From assembly GCA_964058845.1 (NCBI GenBank), contig CAXKVR010000890.1, positions 1-20,075 on the forward strand: a stretch of DNA of 20,075 nt. The letters run 5' to 3'. The position numbers were made by a program, and so were the translations under genes. This DNA comes from Carex sylvatica (lineage: Eukaryota > Streptophyta > Magnoliopsida > Poales > Cyperaceae). Shown one piece after another: positions 1 to 9,614 of this stretch (the first letter of the stretch is position 1; the number at the start of each line of letters is the position of its first letter). The notes beneath the pieces are model-generated. The model searched no databases. It was not told the DNA's origin and was given only the letters and a program-made list of their open reading frames with translations.

Positions 1-681
1 TATTCTACCCAGTAATATCTCAACCCGGTAAAATACGGATCGGATCGGACGGGTCAGACTGGTCGGATGGATCGACAGTATTTTTGTACACCCCTAATTT
101 CATGTATACCCCTCAAGCTGGACCTTTTCATGCTAAAAATCATGGTTCAGACAACAATGGTGACATTTTTCTTTTCAACTTATCTTACAACTCATTTAAA
201 TAACAATACAAGATTCATAAAACAATCAGAATTTTTTTACATAAAATAGTAAAAATGGGTCAGATCACATGTCAATAATTTTTAACCTAGACCTGACCCG
301 ATCTGTGACGGTCAAGAATTATAAACATGGAGTAACGGTCAACCCATTTACTTACAAGCATTATCGTAAAAAAATCCATTTAGGCTGATTAAACGGCTAA
401 TTAGTTGTTGGCAGTAATCAAATTGTCACATATTTTTTTGATTAATTGGTTGATTATTTTCAATTATGACAGATTATTTTCAATTATTTCTGATTAATTG
501 CTTGACGGCACCTGTCTATTTAATAACTGCATACCGTTATTAACAGCGCTGCTTACGAGTCAATTACATGTCATGTCGAATCGTTACATATCGACCCATC
601 ATGTTGGATCAAGAATTGACATATGCACTACGCAATGAATAGTGTTCTTTCTCTCTCAATGATGATTTGTTTAGCGAGTCC
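1..681. other. AT-rich intergenic DNA, no gene seen
   Basis: No coding region is supported. The first 60 bases hold a GC-richer run of 'ggatcgg' and 'gggtcag' words, and a loose reverse-complement echo ('gacctgacccgatc') occurs near 283-303, so this may be the worn edge of an older repeat. From about 363 to 500 the words 'gattaa' and 'attattttcaatta' recur. The segment 363-415 resembles 5816-5862 (shared 'tttaggc-gatta' core followed by 'gttg-cggca'). The repeat family is not identifiable by eye. Confidence 0.5.
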
Positions 682-870
682 AAATCTGCTATAATTCCGG
701 GAGGAATTACATAATTCTGAAATTCCAATATCAACCATTAATTTTTTCTGTGCATAGATCTCAAAAATATTATAAAAAAAGTAAGTTTTTATGCACACAT
801 CTCGATAAAGACCAATGATTGAAATCTAGATTACAGGGTCCTGAAATTCTCCAAAAATTACAGCAGATTT
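682..870. mobile_element. MITE-like element, copy 1
   Basis: This non-coding element of about 189 bp has imperfect terminal inverted repeats: it opens with aaatctgctataattcc and closes with the reverse complement of aaatctgctgtaattt. A second copy at 2911-3102 matches along its whole length, including the internal 'ttataaaaaa-taagtttt-atgcacacatctc' block and the 'ttacagggtcctgaaatt' block near the end. Both copies are preceded by 'gagtcc'. No clean target-site duplication could be read, so the superfamily is open. It has no coding capacity and would depend on a transposase elsewhere. Confidence 0.72.
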
Positions 871-1059
871 ATTTTCTTGTTTAGCACAAAGTTGTGGACT
901 TGTGGTCCTTAATTGATAAATAATGGTAATAAAAGATGCATTTATAAACGTCGGTTTCAATAAAACTAAGATGCTTCATGTGTTGAATAATTTATAATTC
1001 ATAAAGAGAATTAGGTAGTTCAATACTTATCATATTGCATTAACAATTTTTTTTTTATT

Positions 1060-1650
1060 ATTCAACTATTGATGAATTATGGTTTATTGACAAAGATATT
1101 CCCTTGAAAGATAGATTATTGGTAGAATTACTTAGAGGAGCTGTGTTATGGTCAGTATGATTAGCTAGGAATAAGTTATATTTCCAAGGGGTATTTAAAA
1201 AAAAAATACCCTTTTATTCTCCTTTTCCCTACAAATTTCAAATTAGTAGGGGCTCAAATTATAACTTTAGCGTATTTTTGGATGAAGAATAAGTGTTTTG
1301 GTTCACTATTGAAGTTATCTTTATTGCTTCCTACTAATATTGATCAAATTGTGGTATATTATGCGAATACATCATTGCAGGTGGAGTAGCATGGGCAGGA
1401 AGAGGTAATCAGGGGTTTGTTGTCTATCGCTGGATTTGACCAAAACATGCATCAAAGTGAAGTAACAGAAGAGTAGCCTTTTGATTTTGGTGATTTCTGC
1501 TTATAAATGGTTGTTTTGTAATATTATAATTTTGTGTGTTTAGTTGAAGATCTTTGTTTTTTTAGGAATATTTTTATCCATTCTATTTTGCTTCTCTCTT
1601 CTGTTTTATTTTGATCTACCTGCTTCTTTCCCTTTATTAAAAAAAAAGGT
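1060..1650 (+). pseudogene. LINE (non-LTR retrotransposon) 3'-end remnant with poly(A) tail
   Basis: From about 1062 one frame reads like the extreme C-terminus of plant LINE ORF2 (the region after the reverse transcriptase, around the zf-RVT domain): residues DELWFIDKDIPLKDRLL, then a 'GAVLWSV-stop-LARNKLYF' block. The usual Trp of the 'WSIWLARN' motif is replaced by TGA at 1158-1160. After an A-run at 1197-1206 the frame shifts, and a second block (about 1230-1350) continues with family-like 'LVGAQIITLAYFWMKNK'. A non-coding tail of about 280 bp follows and ends in a pure A-run at 1640-1649, as expected of the 3' end of a 5'-truncated LINE. Assignment rests on motif resemblance only. The 5' limit and target-site duplication are not resolved. 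Confidence 0.68.
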
Positions 1651-2120
1651 TGTATTTTGTTGGGTTTAAGATTTAACAAAGCTCTTATAAGGTAATAAAA
1701 ATATTTTATTTTTTCTATAAGAATTTCAGCCCAAATAACTGTGTTGTTTATTATTGTTACTATTTTAAAAAAATTTAAAAATTATTCATTTGTGTTTAGA
1801 ATATAGCTTATATAATTTTTTTTTTTATAAAATATTTCTCGTAGATAAATATTTCACCGAGGGTCAAACCGACAATGCTTGGCGTTTTGTGTTTTTAAAT
1901 ACAAGTGTACAGCACCAATGGCAGAGTTCCCATACTGTCAACATTACCATTAGTTTATGCGAGAAATACAAAAGAATGTAATCATGATTTTTTTTTTGAT
2001 GTAGATTGTATCGAGGAACACGTGTTGTGGATGTACTGTTAGCTCTCTGTTACATAATAGGCTTTTTTTGTACAAGATTAAGTGGTAAAGCACCAAATAA
2101 GGAATTTTTTTTTTTATAGA
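1651..2120. other. AT-rich intergenic DNA, no feature seen
   Basis: A T- and A-run-rich stretch follows the LINE poly(A) tail. Short open frames occur (for example 1790-1981), but their composition is low-complexity and no motif is recognisable. Confidence 0.5.
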
Positions 2121-2182
2121 AATTAATGAAGAGATAGAGAGAGAAATAGAAAGAGTGCGGTTGTTGTAATACAGATTCTACT

Positions 2183-2382
2183 AATTCTAACAATTAAAAC
2201 AATTTAGATAGGTATAAATTTCACTAGTTCTAACTTATTGTTTTTATTTCTCCCATTTGTCCGCAGCAACAAGAATTGATATAGGTTTGTTTGACGTAGA
2301 GTTTAGATATTTGTTACATTTGACATGGAGGTTAGGAACAGTAGAATTTCTACCTATCTAAATTATTTTAATTGTTAGAATC
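2183..2382. repeat. 39-bp inverted repeat with 122-bp spacer (MITE-like core)
   Basis: The arm 2183-2221 (aattctaacaattaaaac...) is the reverse complement of 2344-2382 with only a few mismatches; both arms share 'aatttagataggta'. A second, weaker inverted pair lies outside it: 'gagatagagagaga' near 2131-2144 and 'tctctctctatct' near 2629-2641. The whole 2.12-2.65 kb stretch may therefore be one foldback or MITE-like element of about 520 bp. The outer pair is low-complexity and could be chance. Confidence 0.6.
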
Positions 2383-2910
2383 GATAAAATTTGTACCGAT
2401 CTTTCTATCAATTTTGCAAATTTTCCAAAATAATTAAAAGGTTCTACAAGCTCGAAAATTTAAGAAAATATAGCCTAAAGCTTGAGTCTCAAATAGATCA
2501 AAGTATTTTTATTTTAATTCGCCATTTAAAATTAATCGGACTTTTTTTTATTAAGCTCACAAAATTGTTTAGTGAGATTAAGCTCATGAGTAAATTTAAT
2601 GCATATTCTGTTATAATTTAGATAATGTCTCTCTCTATCTAGATTTAATATAATATAAAATTTCTTAATATCTACTTAACTAGACTAGCCTTTTCCATAT
2701 GTCAAATTCCCTGTACTTGCTACATTGGATATTATTCAGATTACAGACCTCTCAATTCAGGAACAATGAACATCCAAACTTTTGGGAGAAATTAATAAAC
2801 ACAGTCATGTACTAGAGCTGATGTGAAATCTGATATAGAGCAGCTGAGAAATTTATAAATTAGATAAAGTATTGATTTATGTCACAAAAGGGGTAATTGA
2901 TGGAGAGTCC

Positions 2911-3102
2911 GAATCTGCTGTAATTTCAGAAGAAATTACAGGATTCTAAAATTTCAATATCAAACTGTTGATTTTTTTTTTTGTGTACAGATATCAAAAA
3001 CATTATAAAAAAATAAGCTTTCATGCACACATCTCAAGAAAAATTAATGGTTGAGATCGGAATTACAGGGTCCTGAAATTCCTTGAGAATTACAGTAGAT
3101 TT
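2911..3102. mobile_element. MITE-like element, copy 2
   Basis: This is the second full-length copy of the element at 682-870, in the same orientation. It opens gaatctgctgtaatttcag and ends with 'gagaattacagtagatttc', giving imperfect terminal inverted repeats around an AT-rich core. The internal blocks match copy 1 in order. It differs by scattered substitutions and small indels in homopolymers, so the copies are not a very recent pair. Confidence 0.72.
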
Positions 3103-4225
3103 CATTTCATTGATGGATTCCTTCATTCGTCCAATTCAGTTAAAATACTTTTAACCTGTTTTATTCATTAACTCTGCATCAAAATAAGAGCTCTGGGATA
3201 TATAATATATTGCTTCTAATATTCAGAGAAGTAACTAAAAAAAATTAATTGAGAGATTGAAACATAAAATACATAACGTGCAGTAGGTAAAATTTAAACA
3301 AGTATAAATGAATTCAAACCACTAGACTACATACACAGATTTAGCTTTTAAAAAGGAGGAATTAATAACTATATAAAAACTTTGAAAACAGAAAAATAAA
3401 TTAAATTTCAATATATATATGATTAAAAAAATTATAATTATGGAGTAGCTAAGTACCTCCGATTTGACTGTAGATCCGCTCATATTTATTTACTCTTTCA
3501 AATTTATCTATCATTATTTACAGTGAGCCGCACATTCAGTAGACCTCATTCAAAATAAGTGATAAGGTTTTGGTAAAAATAAGAAGTATTATTTTTCTTC
3601 TAGAAGAAAATTAATATGTATATATGTTTGTACCTACATCACATGCTACTTGCAAAAAGAGGATAAAGCAAAAAAAAAAAAACAGAGAACGTTTTTTTGT
3701 TTTTTGAGAATTCTTACTAAATTATTCAAACACTATTTTAAAATTAGTGTTGGGGTTCAAGAACCAGATTAGACTAAAGATAATATTCTCCGTGTAGTAC
3801 GCTGTAGGCTCGAAATTCAGGTAAAAGATTTTTTTTATAGATATTTGAAGATAGCTAGAAAACTCACCTATCATTTTTATTATATAAATGATGAATCAGA
3901 TACAACTATGTACCAATCTTTATTCTAAACATATGATATTTAGTAAAAAGTTCATCTTCATTCTTCACAAGCAGATATGTAGCGTTTACATAATGAAATT
4001 ATTTATTGTCACACCTACTTCCATTTTGTTTTTAATGGTTTTAATTATAAGTCTTAATTTTTATTTTTTTTTATCTGTTTTCGCTTTGAATACTAAATAA
4101 TTAAAGAGTTTAATGGTAGTCACAAAAATGAACCACAAGCTTCCTACTTCCTAGCTATGGAGAAATATATGTCAGCACGTGAAAAATGTGAACTTTATAT
4201 GTATTGATTGTGTCATGTGTGATAT
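3103..4225. other. AT-rich intergenic DNA, no gene seen
   Basis: More than 1.1 kb is dominated by A/T runs and short 'tata' repeats (3410-3420, 3617-3625). The only sizeable open frame (3888-4100) translates to a hydrophobic low-complexity peptide with no recognisable motif, and I do not regard it as a gene. No repeat boundary was evident. Confidence 0.5.
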
Positions 4226-4462
4226 GACATGTTTAGTTGTGGAGTAAGCGGTGGAGTAAACCTCTTACTCCACGTTTAAGGAACTAAACGAGGAGTAAAA
4301 TAGAAAGAGTAAGATGAAGTAAGAGATGAGTTAAACCGGAGTAACTTACTCCACCTAGAGAGGTGGTTTAGCTTACTCTACAAAACATGATTAACTTACT
4401 TCACTTTAGTTTGGAGTAAGCAATTTACTCCGGTTTAAAGTTACTCCACAATCAAACATGAC
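4226..4462. mobile_element. MITE-like element rich in 'ggagtaa'
   Basis: About 237 bp is bounded by imperfect terminal inverted repeats of roughly 20 bp: catgtttagttgtggagtaa at the left, and its near reverse complement 'ttactccacaatcaaacatg' at 4441-4460. Between them the motif ggagtaa, or its complement ttactcc, occurs many times on both strands, which gives the element strong internal folding potential. It has no coding capacity. The general form (a 'gttt-gttg' terminus and subterminal short repeats) is that of a plant MITE. I could not read a convincing target-site duplication, so no superfamily is assigned. Confidence 0.65.
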
Positions 4463-4647
4463 CTATCAGTTTTATTTTATTCACTTCTGTCATAATTAGT
4501 TGATTTATTCACTTGCTACGGAGACTATTAGTGCATTGGAAACAGTTGAGCTACAGCAACCAAAACAGGAGAAAAAAAAATGAGGAAGAAGATGAAAGAA
4601 AATAAAAAATAAAATAAAGAAGAGAAAGGAAGCTTTTTAGCGATTAC

Positions 4648-4745
4648 ATATCTGCTGCAATTCCAAAGGATCGCAGATCCCTGCAATTTTAATCCCAACC
4701 ATTCATTTATGTATCCGCCGTGTGTAAAGTTTGAAGTACACAACT
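4648..4745. mobile_element. Partial, diverged third copy of the 190-bp MITE-like element
   Basis: The stretch beginning 'atctgctgcaattcc' follows the same order of blocks as the start of copies 1 and 2 (TIR, then a second inward-facing 'gcagatccctgcaatttt' block, then 'aaccatt-att'). The similarity fades after about 4745, and the distal terminal repeat was not found. It is either a truncated relative or a member of a different subfamily. Confidence 0.45.
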
Positions 4746-4916
4746 TTTTTATACTACAAAAAAAGTAAGATAATTTCTTTTCTTGTATTATCAGAAAGTA
4801 ACGAGAACAATGATGTGAATTCGTTTGCCTTGATTTTAACTTGCTCTTTTTTTTCTAGGTAATGTAAATGAACCGGGGAAGAAATATCTCATTTTGCTAT
4901 GCATATTTCTTCTAGA

Positions 4917-5113
4917 TGGGCTTCTTTTCTCTGGAAAATGGGCCAAGAAAAATGGGCTTTCTGGAATGAAATGTGTATAGGTATTGGGCCTGCACAACTC
5001 GCACAAAATTTCAAAGTTAAAAAGAAGCATTGTCTGATAATTCTCAAGCCCATCAACGCATGATGATATATAATTATACTAATTCAATCTTTAAACTATG
5101 CTTGCTAGGGTTT
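4917..5113 (+). promoter_or_regulatory. Site II / telo-box promoter cluster
   Basis: Five TGGGCY (site II) motifs fall within 136 bp: 4917-4922, 4939-4944, 4953-4958 and 4985-4990 on the plus strand, and 5047-5052 as agccca (minus-strand TGGGCT). A telo-box, tagggttt, follows at 5106-5113. In plants this pairing is well known upstream of growth-related housekeeping genes such as those for ribosomal and organellar proteins. Here the downstream sequence offers only a very short reading frame, so this may be an orphaned or captured promoter. Function is inferred from motif clustering alone. Confidence 0.5.
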
Positions 5114-5134
5114 GGCACTTTCGATTGAAGCAAT

Positions 5135-5245
5135 ATGGAGCCGTTTAATGAGAATTCAACGACTGAGATTGGATCATGCCGCACCTTTCAAATGGAATTC
5201 CTTATTCCCTATACTTGTTTTACAGCACCAATCCAACTATTTTAA
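5135..5245 (+). CDS. Small unrecognised ORF (36 codons) after telo-box
   Basis: The first ATG after the telo-box opens 36 codons (MEPFNENSTTEIGSC...) ending in TAA. I do not recognise the peptide. An overlapping frame (5112-5330) is also open without a recognisable motif. The position, about 20 bp past a site II and telo-box cluster, is what one would expect of a short 5'UTR and first exon, but no convincing splice donor with a continuing exon was found. It could be the surviving first exon of a lost gene, or chance. Confidence 0.25.
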   Translation: MEPFNENSTTEIGSCRTFQMEFLIPYTCFTAPIQLF

Positions 5246-5330
5246 TCACGACTCACGGGACCTCCGATTCCTCTCCGTTTGTACACAAACCGTCAGAGAT
5301 CTTGCACAAATAAGAGATGTTTTATTTTAA

Positions 5331-6130
5331 ATTGAATAATTTTCAGATCAAATCAAATTTATATTAATAAAATCGGTCAATATGAACATGTTAAGAACCA
5401 TTCGATCATAATTAATCTGAATGAGCTGACTGAAATGTTCAATTCATATCTATAAAATTTTATTTGTCAGTTCAATAATTGTACAAGTTCAATAAAATTT
5501 ATATTATTTTACTGCATTGAAACTGAATAAGAAAATGTAGATAAGAGAATCAGAATATTTTTGGAACTAATATAAATATTTTTATTTTAAACATTTTACC
5601 GTTTGAAGAAAAAAATTTGAACATTTCACAATAATATGTCTAATATTTTAAGAAAAAAAAAATGAACATTTTACCTTTGTATACAGTACCGTGTCGTGAT
5701 TAGATTTTTTTTATGTGACGTACCGTGCTAAAGTTTCAAAAGATGATCACGGCACAGGACGCGCAAGTCACGGCACGTAACTGACACACGTGCCGTACCG
5801 TTTTTCTCAGTGTTGTAAAAAACGTCCGTTTAGGCCGATTAGTCGTTGACGGCAAGGTTCTAAATAGCGTTTATAGCGGTATAGTAGAGAGACAAAAAAA
5901 AAGCTTTAGCAAATAGCGGAGCTATAGCGAAAGCTATTATAAATAACATTTTTTTATTTCAAAAAATATATTTTATATTTCTACTAATAATAAAAATGCC
6001 TCATCAAGAAAAAAAATACCAAATTAATTAAGAAGTTTCAATATTCATATTGAACCAATATAAAGCGGCTATTTTTATTAATATCTCCTCCGAAAAAGAA
6101 AAATTTAAAAATAACTCTGCAATTGATTTT
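5331..6130. other. Intergenic DNA with repeat debris
   Basis: No gene is supported. From 5685 to 5815 the words 'cggcac' and 'cacgtgcc' recur ('cacggcacaggacgcgcaagtcacggcac'), in contrast to the AT-rich surroundings. The stretch 5866-5945 is built from repeated 'tatagcg' and 'aaatagcg' words, partly as inverted copies ('gcggagctatagcgaaagctatt'), the look of a transposon terminus. The piece 5816-5862 resembles 363-415. The element is not identified. Confidence 0.45.
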
Positions 6131-6136
6131 TTTTTT

Positions 6137-6350
6137 ATTCATGCCCTAACCGCCAGGCCCACGAGCGGCCCATATTCCTTATGAAACACCCGGCCCAGTG
6201 GCGGGTCACAAGCACAGTGGGGCGCCCCCCCCACGGGCGGTTCATTATGCATGCCTTTATAACCCCTTTTTTTCTCTCTCTTGTCCACTCCAACCATTAC
6301 CATCACTCCCGGCAGCAGAAACGAGCGATTTTTTTGGCGAAAAGCGACAG
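6137..6350 (+). promoter_or_regulatory. MULE promoter, TATA box and 5'UTR exon
   Basis: A GC-rich block (6150-6242, with 'ggcggg', 'gcggcccat' and 'ggggcgcccc') is followed by a TATA-like ttataa at 6257-6262. A pyrimidine-rich leader then runs to a splice donor, 'gcgacag|gtatt', at 6350/6351. With transcription starting some 30 bp past the TATA box, this would be non-coding exon 1 of the transposase gene. The GC-rich block may also belong to the MULE's terminal or subterminal region, but no matching right-hand terminal repeat is visible because a retrotransposon interrupts that side. Confidence 0.5.
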
Positions 6351-6702
6351 GTATTATTTAAATTATATTTAATTATTTAGTAATTAGTCAATTAATATAC
6401 GATTACTGTACAATTACTGTAGTATTTAATGTACAATTACTGTAGTATTTACTGTACAATTACTGTAGTATTTAATGTACAATTACTGTAGTATTTACTG
6501 TACGATTACTGTAGTATTTACTGTACGATTGCTGTAGAATTTGCTGTACAATTGCTGTAGAATTTGCTGTACAATTACTGTAGAATTACCGTTCAATTAC
6601 TGTAAGTGTTGCATTTACCTCTAGCAACAAGTTTTTTTATTTATTTGCCATTTATTATTGTACAATTACTGTAATACTAATTAAATTTTTGTTTAAATGT
6701 AG
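6351..6702 (+). other. 5'UTR intron of the MULE transposase gene
   Basis: The intron starts with GTATT and ends 'tttgtttaaatgtag', just 15 bp before the transposase ATG at 6718. At 352 bp it is much longer than the other two introns (103 and 95 bp) and is AT-rich, as plant introns are. It contains the 23-bp minisatellite described separately. The splice prediction rests on consensus sites only. Confidence 0.55.
6412..6605. repeat. 23-bp tandem repeat inside the 5'UTR intron
   Basis: About eight head-to-tail units of aattactgtagtatttactgt plus ac, 23 bp each, with small variants (aat/gat start, 'gtattta' or 'gaatttg' middle). An isolated unit fragment, 'gtacaattactgtaat', lies at about 6659-6674. 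Each unit carries tactgta and tgtac words that are partly self-complementary. No spacer-like unique sequence separates the units, so this is a minisatellite rather than a CRISPR-like array. Confidence 0.9.
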
Positions 6703-7107
6703 TTTGTTAAGGAAAAGATGTTAGTTGCACTGTATGTGGGCGGCAAGCTACAAAAGGGTGTAGATGGCGTGTATTACACGAAAGATGCTGCATTTGGCTT
6801 CGAGGTTAATGAAAATACCACATTTCAGGAACTCAAGCAGCTAATATACGAAAAGACTACTATAAATCCCAACAGGTATGAAATAGAATTGGCTACACGG
6901 ATTGATAACTCACAAAGGGGTGGGGCGGATAGACCTTACTTTGTGAGGTTTCCAATAACAGATGCGAATTTATGGAGAGTTGTGTACACTAAATTTGAGT
7001 CTAGTGGGGTTTCGGTAATGGACATATATTCAAAGAGGGTTTCCCGTGCTAGGGCTGGACCTTCTAGTGTGGCTGGGGATGGACCTTCAGGTTATGACAA
7101 TTCGGAT

Positions 7108-7305
7108 TATGACAACCAGGAGTACCACCACCACTCTCCTTATGACAACCAGGAGTACCCCTACTACTCCCCTTATGACAACCAGGGGTACCACCACCAC
7201 TCCCCTTATGACAACCCGAGATACCACCACAACTCTCCTTATGACAACCAAGAATACCACCATCACTCCCCTTATGACAACCAAGGGTACCACCACAACT
7301 CTCCT
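7108..7305 (+). repeat. Six 33-bp coding tandem repeats (YDNQxYHHHSP)
   Basis: Six exact-length 33-bp units encode an 11-residue repeat, consensus YDNQ(E/G)YHHHSP with Asn, Tyr or Arg variants, inside the N-terminal part of the MULE protein. The linker is low-complexity, rich in Tyr, His, Asn and Pro, and lies between the PB1-like head and the DNA-binding region. Length is perfectly conserved across units, so the frame has been kept during expansion. Other frames through this stretch are also open, but only because of the repeat. Confidence 0.95.
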
Positions 7306-8694
7306 GAAAATATTGAAGAGTTACCACCACCACCCAGACAGACACCCATAATCCCTAGATTTCCAACTATGCCAGAGTCAGGACCGGTACCCGTTAATCG
7401 AACTGATATTGATATTGATGTTGATGCTATTGATGCCATACTAGAAAATGAAATGGAAACGAGAGATGAATACGAAGGGATCTGGGAATCTGATGACTTA
7501 TCAGATGGCGATGCAAATGTACCAGGTTTATCCAGGGAAGAACAATTTCCAATTAGAGGTTAGAAAAATAAGCATCATGTCGCCACATTCAACGATACCA
7601 CAGCTTTTGAAGAGGCAGACATTACTTATTTTGGTCCTCGTGTTGTATACAATGATGAACTTGCCCCGGGGCAACTTTATACCAACATAGATGAACTTAT
7701 AAAGAAAATCTATAAGACTCATGTTCACGGCAACTGGGAATGTAAAATACACAAAAAGGACCGAACAAGGTTAGTTGTGCTATGTAAAACTCACCCGCGG
7801 TGCGAGTTCCACCTTTTTGCAACCCCTGCGGGTTCAGGAGAAGCATGGATGATTAAGAAATGTGAACCACCCTATACATGCAAGTCTGCATCTACAAGGA
7901 TAGACCATTCACAGCTGACAGCATCATTAATTGCCAATGCAATTGAGGAAGACATTAAGGAGGACCCATCTATGAGCATCAAGGCGGTGGCTAGAACCAT
8001 CAGACACAAATACAAATATGTAACACCAAAATACAACAGGCTGTGGAGAGGTCGCGAACTTGCCATTTGCAAAATATTTGGTAGTTGGAAGGATTCATAC
8101 GGCTATCTGGCACCATTGCTCCAGGCCATGGCAAGTATAAATGTTGGAACTGTATATGAGCGGTGGCATGGCCCCTTTTTTCATAAGGAGGGAGTGCTAA
8201 TAGAGGGAGCTCAACAATTGAAGGGCATAACATGGGCTTTTGGTGCTTGTATCCAAGCTGTGCCATACATCAGACCCGTTATCAGCATTGATGCATGCTT
8301 CATGTCTGGCCGTTATGAGGGGAGGTTACTGATAGCATGTGCATATGATGCTGAGAACCAGTTGTTGCCTTTGGCCTTTGCAATTGTTCAGAAAAATAAT
8401 GGTGAGAACTGAGGATTCTTTATGCAGTTTTTAAGAAGACGGGTGATTGGGGAATGAAAATTTTTCAGTGTGATATCAGACCAGCACAAAAGAATAAAAT
8501 ATGTTTTTGATCGTGAAGATTACTGTTGGTCAACACGTACTGGGCAGTGTGTGCACAGGTTGTGTATGCAACACGTTGCGGAGAACCTTTCCAAGGCAAC
8601 TGGAAATGACAAGTGGGTTCTAGAAACATTTAGACAAAATTACAGAAAGAAAAAACCGAGAAAAGTGGTAGAGATGACTAGAAATTTTGCAAAG

Positions 8695-8797
8695 GTATAT
8701 ATATTTCAATTGTTTACATATATTATTGTATTTTTCAAAAACTGTTTTTTTAGTACAATTATTTACTTATATTATTTTATTTTCTTATTTTTTTTAG
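8695..8797 (+). other. Phase-0 intron in the MULE transposase gene
   Basis: The donor is 'gcaaag|gtatat', the acceptor 'tttttttttag|tacatg', and the 103 bp between are T-rich. Splicing joins '...TRNFAK' to 'YMPKANLYLMKVG' without a codon split. Reading through the intron would give a hydrophobic non-family tail, so the intron is well supported. Confidence 0.8.
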
Positions 8798-9614
8798 TAC
8801 ATGCCAAAGGCAAATCTCTACTTAATGAAGGTGGGCAAAAATAATCCCAGAGATGTAAACGAAGATCCATCATACGAGAAAATATATCAATTCCGTGATG
8901 GAGGTTGGCGTTGGGGAATTATGACCATCAACGGTTCGGAGTCGCTGAATGAAGTCTTCAAGCAGAGCCAGATGTTGCCTATGGCTGCAGTTGTAGAAGA
9001 CACATTCTACAAGTTAAATGCCTGGTTTCAAGAACGGCGTGCTAAGGCCACATAATTAATAAGGATGAACCAGTCATTTTCAACAAGGGTGGAGGAGAAA
9101 CTAAAACAACACATGGACAAAGGTGCAACTATGAATGTGATCCCGATGGGTAATGATGGTACAGAATTCGAAGTACAAAATCCAAATGAATATGTTCCTA
9201 CCAGCCGCAAACTAGATGGCACTATGGAGTTTGTGAAGAGGACTTGCAAGTACGTGGTTAAATTCGGAGATGCCAGGGCGGTAACCTGTACATGCCAAGG
9301 ACCCCAACTAAGTCACATATCCTGTAGTCACGTGATGGCGGTATGCCGGGTGATGAACTACTGTGAGGACCACTATGTTGCTGACATTTATCGTACCGAT
9401 TACCTTGCTTCCACTTGGGGTGGATCTTTCCATTCTTATCCCGATCAGCATGAGTGCCCTACATATGTCGGTGATAGAATACTCCCTTCAGAAGGATGGA
9501 TAAGAAAGGGGAGAATGAGACACAAGCGTGTTGTAATGACCATGGACGAGATAGGTGGTAGGCGATCGTCGGGAAATCGAGCTCGTCGTTCTGTTTCTGA
9601 CAGGCGCACGGCAG

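Noticed and set aside
1..310. Inverted 'gggtcag'/'ctgaccc' words suggesting a small element
   Set aside because: The matching words are short and degenerate, and the intervening order does not mirror. Boundaries could not be defined.
4528..4743. Minus-strand open frame with a hydrophobic segment
   Set aside because: It spans a purine-rich low-complexity run and a MITE fragment, and the apparent membrane segment comes from the A-rich tract.
6181..6380. Two overlapping open frames before the MULE start
   Set aside because: They lie across the promoter, the TATA box and the predicted 5'UTR intron donor, and show no motif.
6412..6605. CRISPR-like array
   Set aside because: Units are contiguous without unique spacers, and the setting is a plant intron.
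7046..7351. Open frames overlapping the MULE repeat array on both strands (also 7064-7345 and 7087-7296, minus)
   Set aside because: They are shadows of the 33-bp coding repeat in other frames; length divisible by three keeps all frames open.
7561..7563. Possible extra intron around the TAG at 7561 that would rescue the MULE frame
   Set aside because: No GT-AG pair nearby keeps the frame and removes the stop without losing family-like sequence. A point mutation is simpler.
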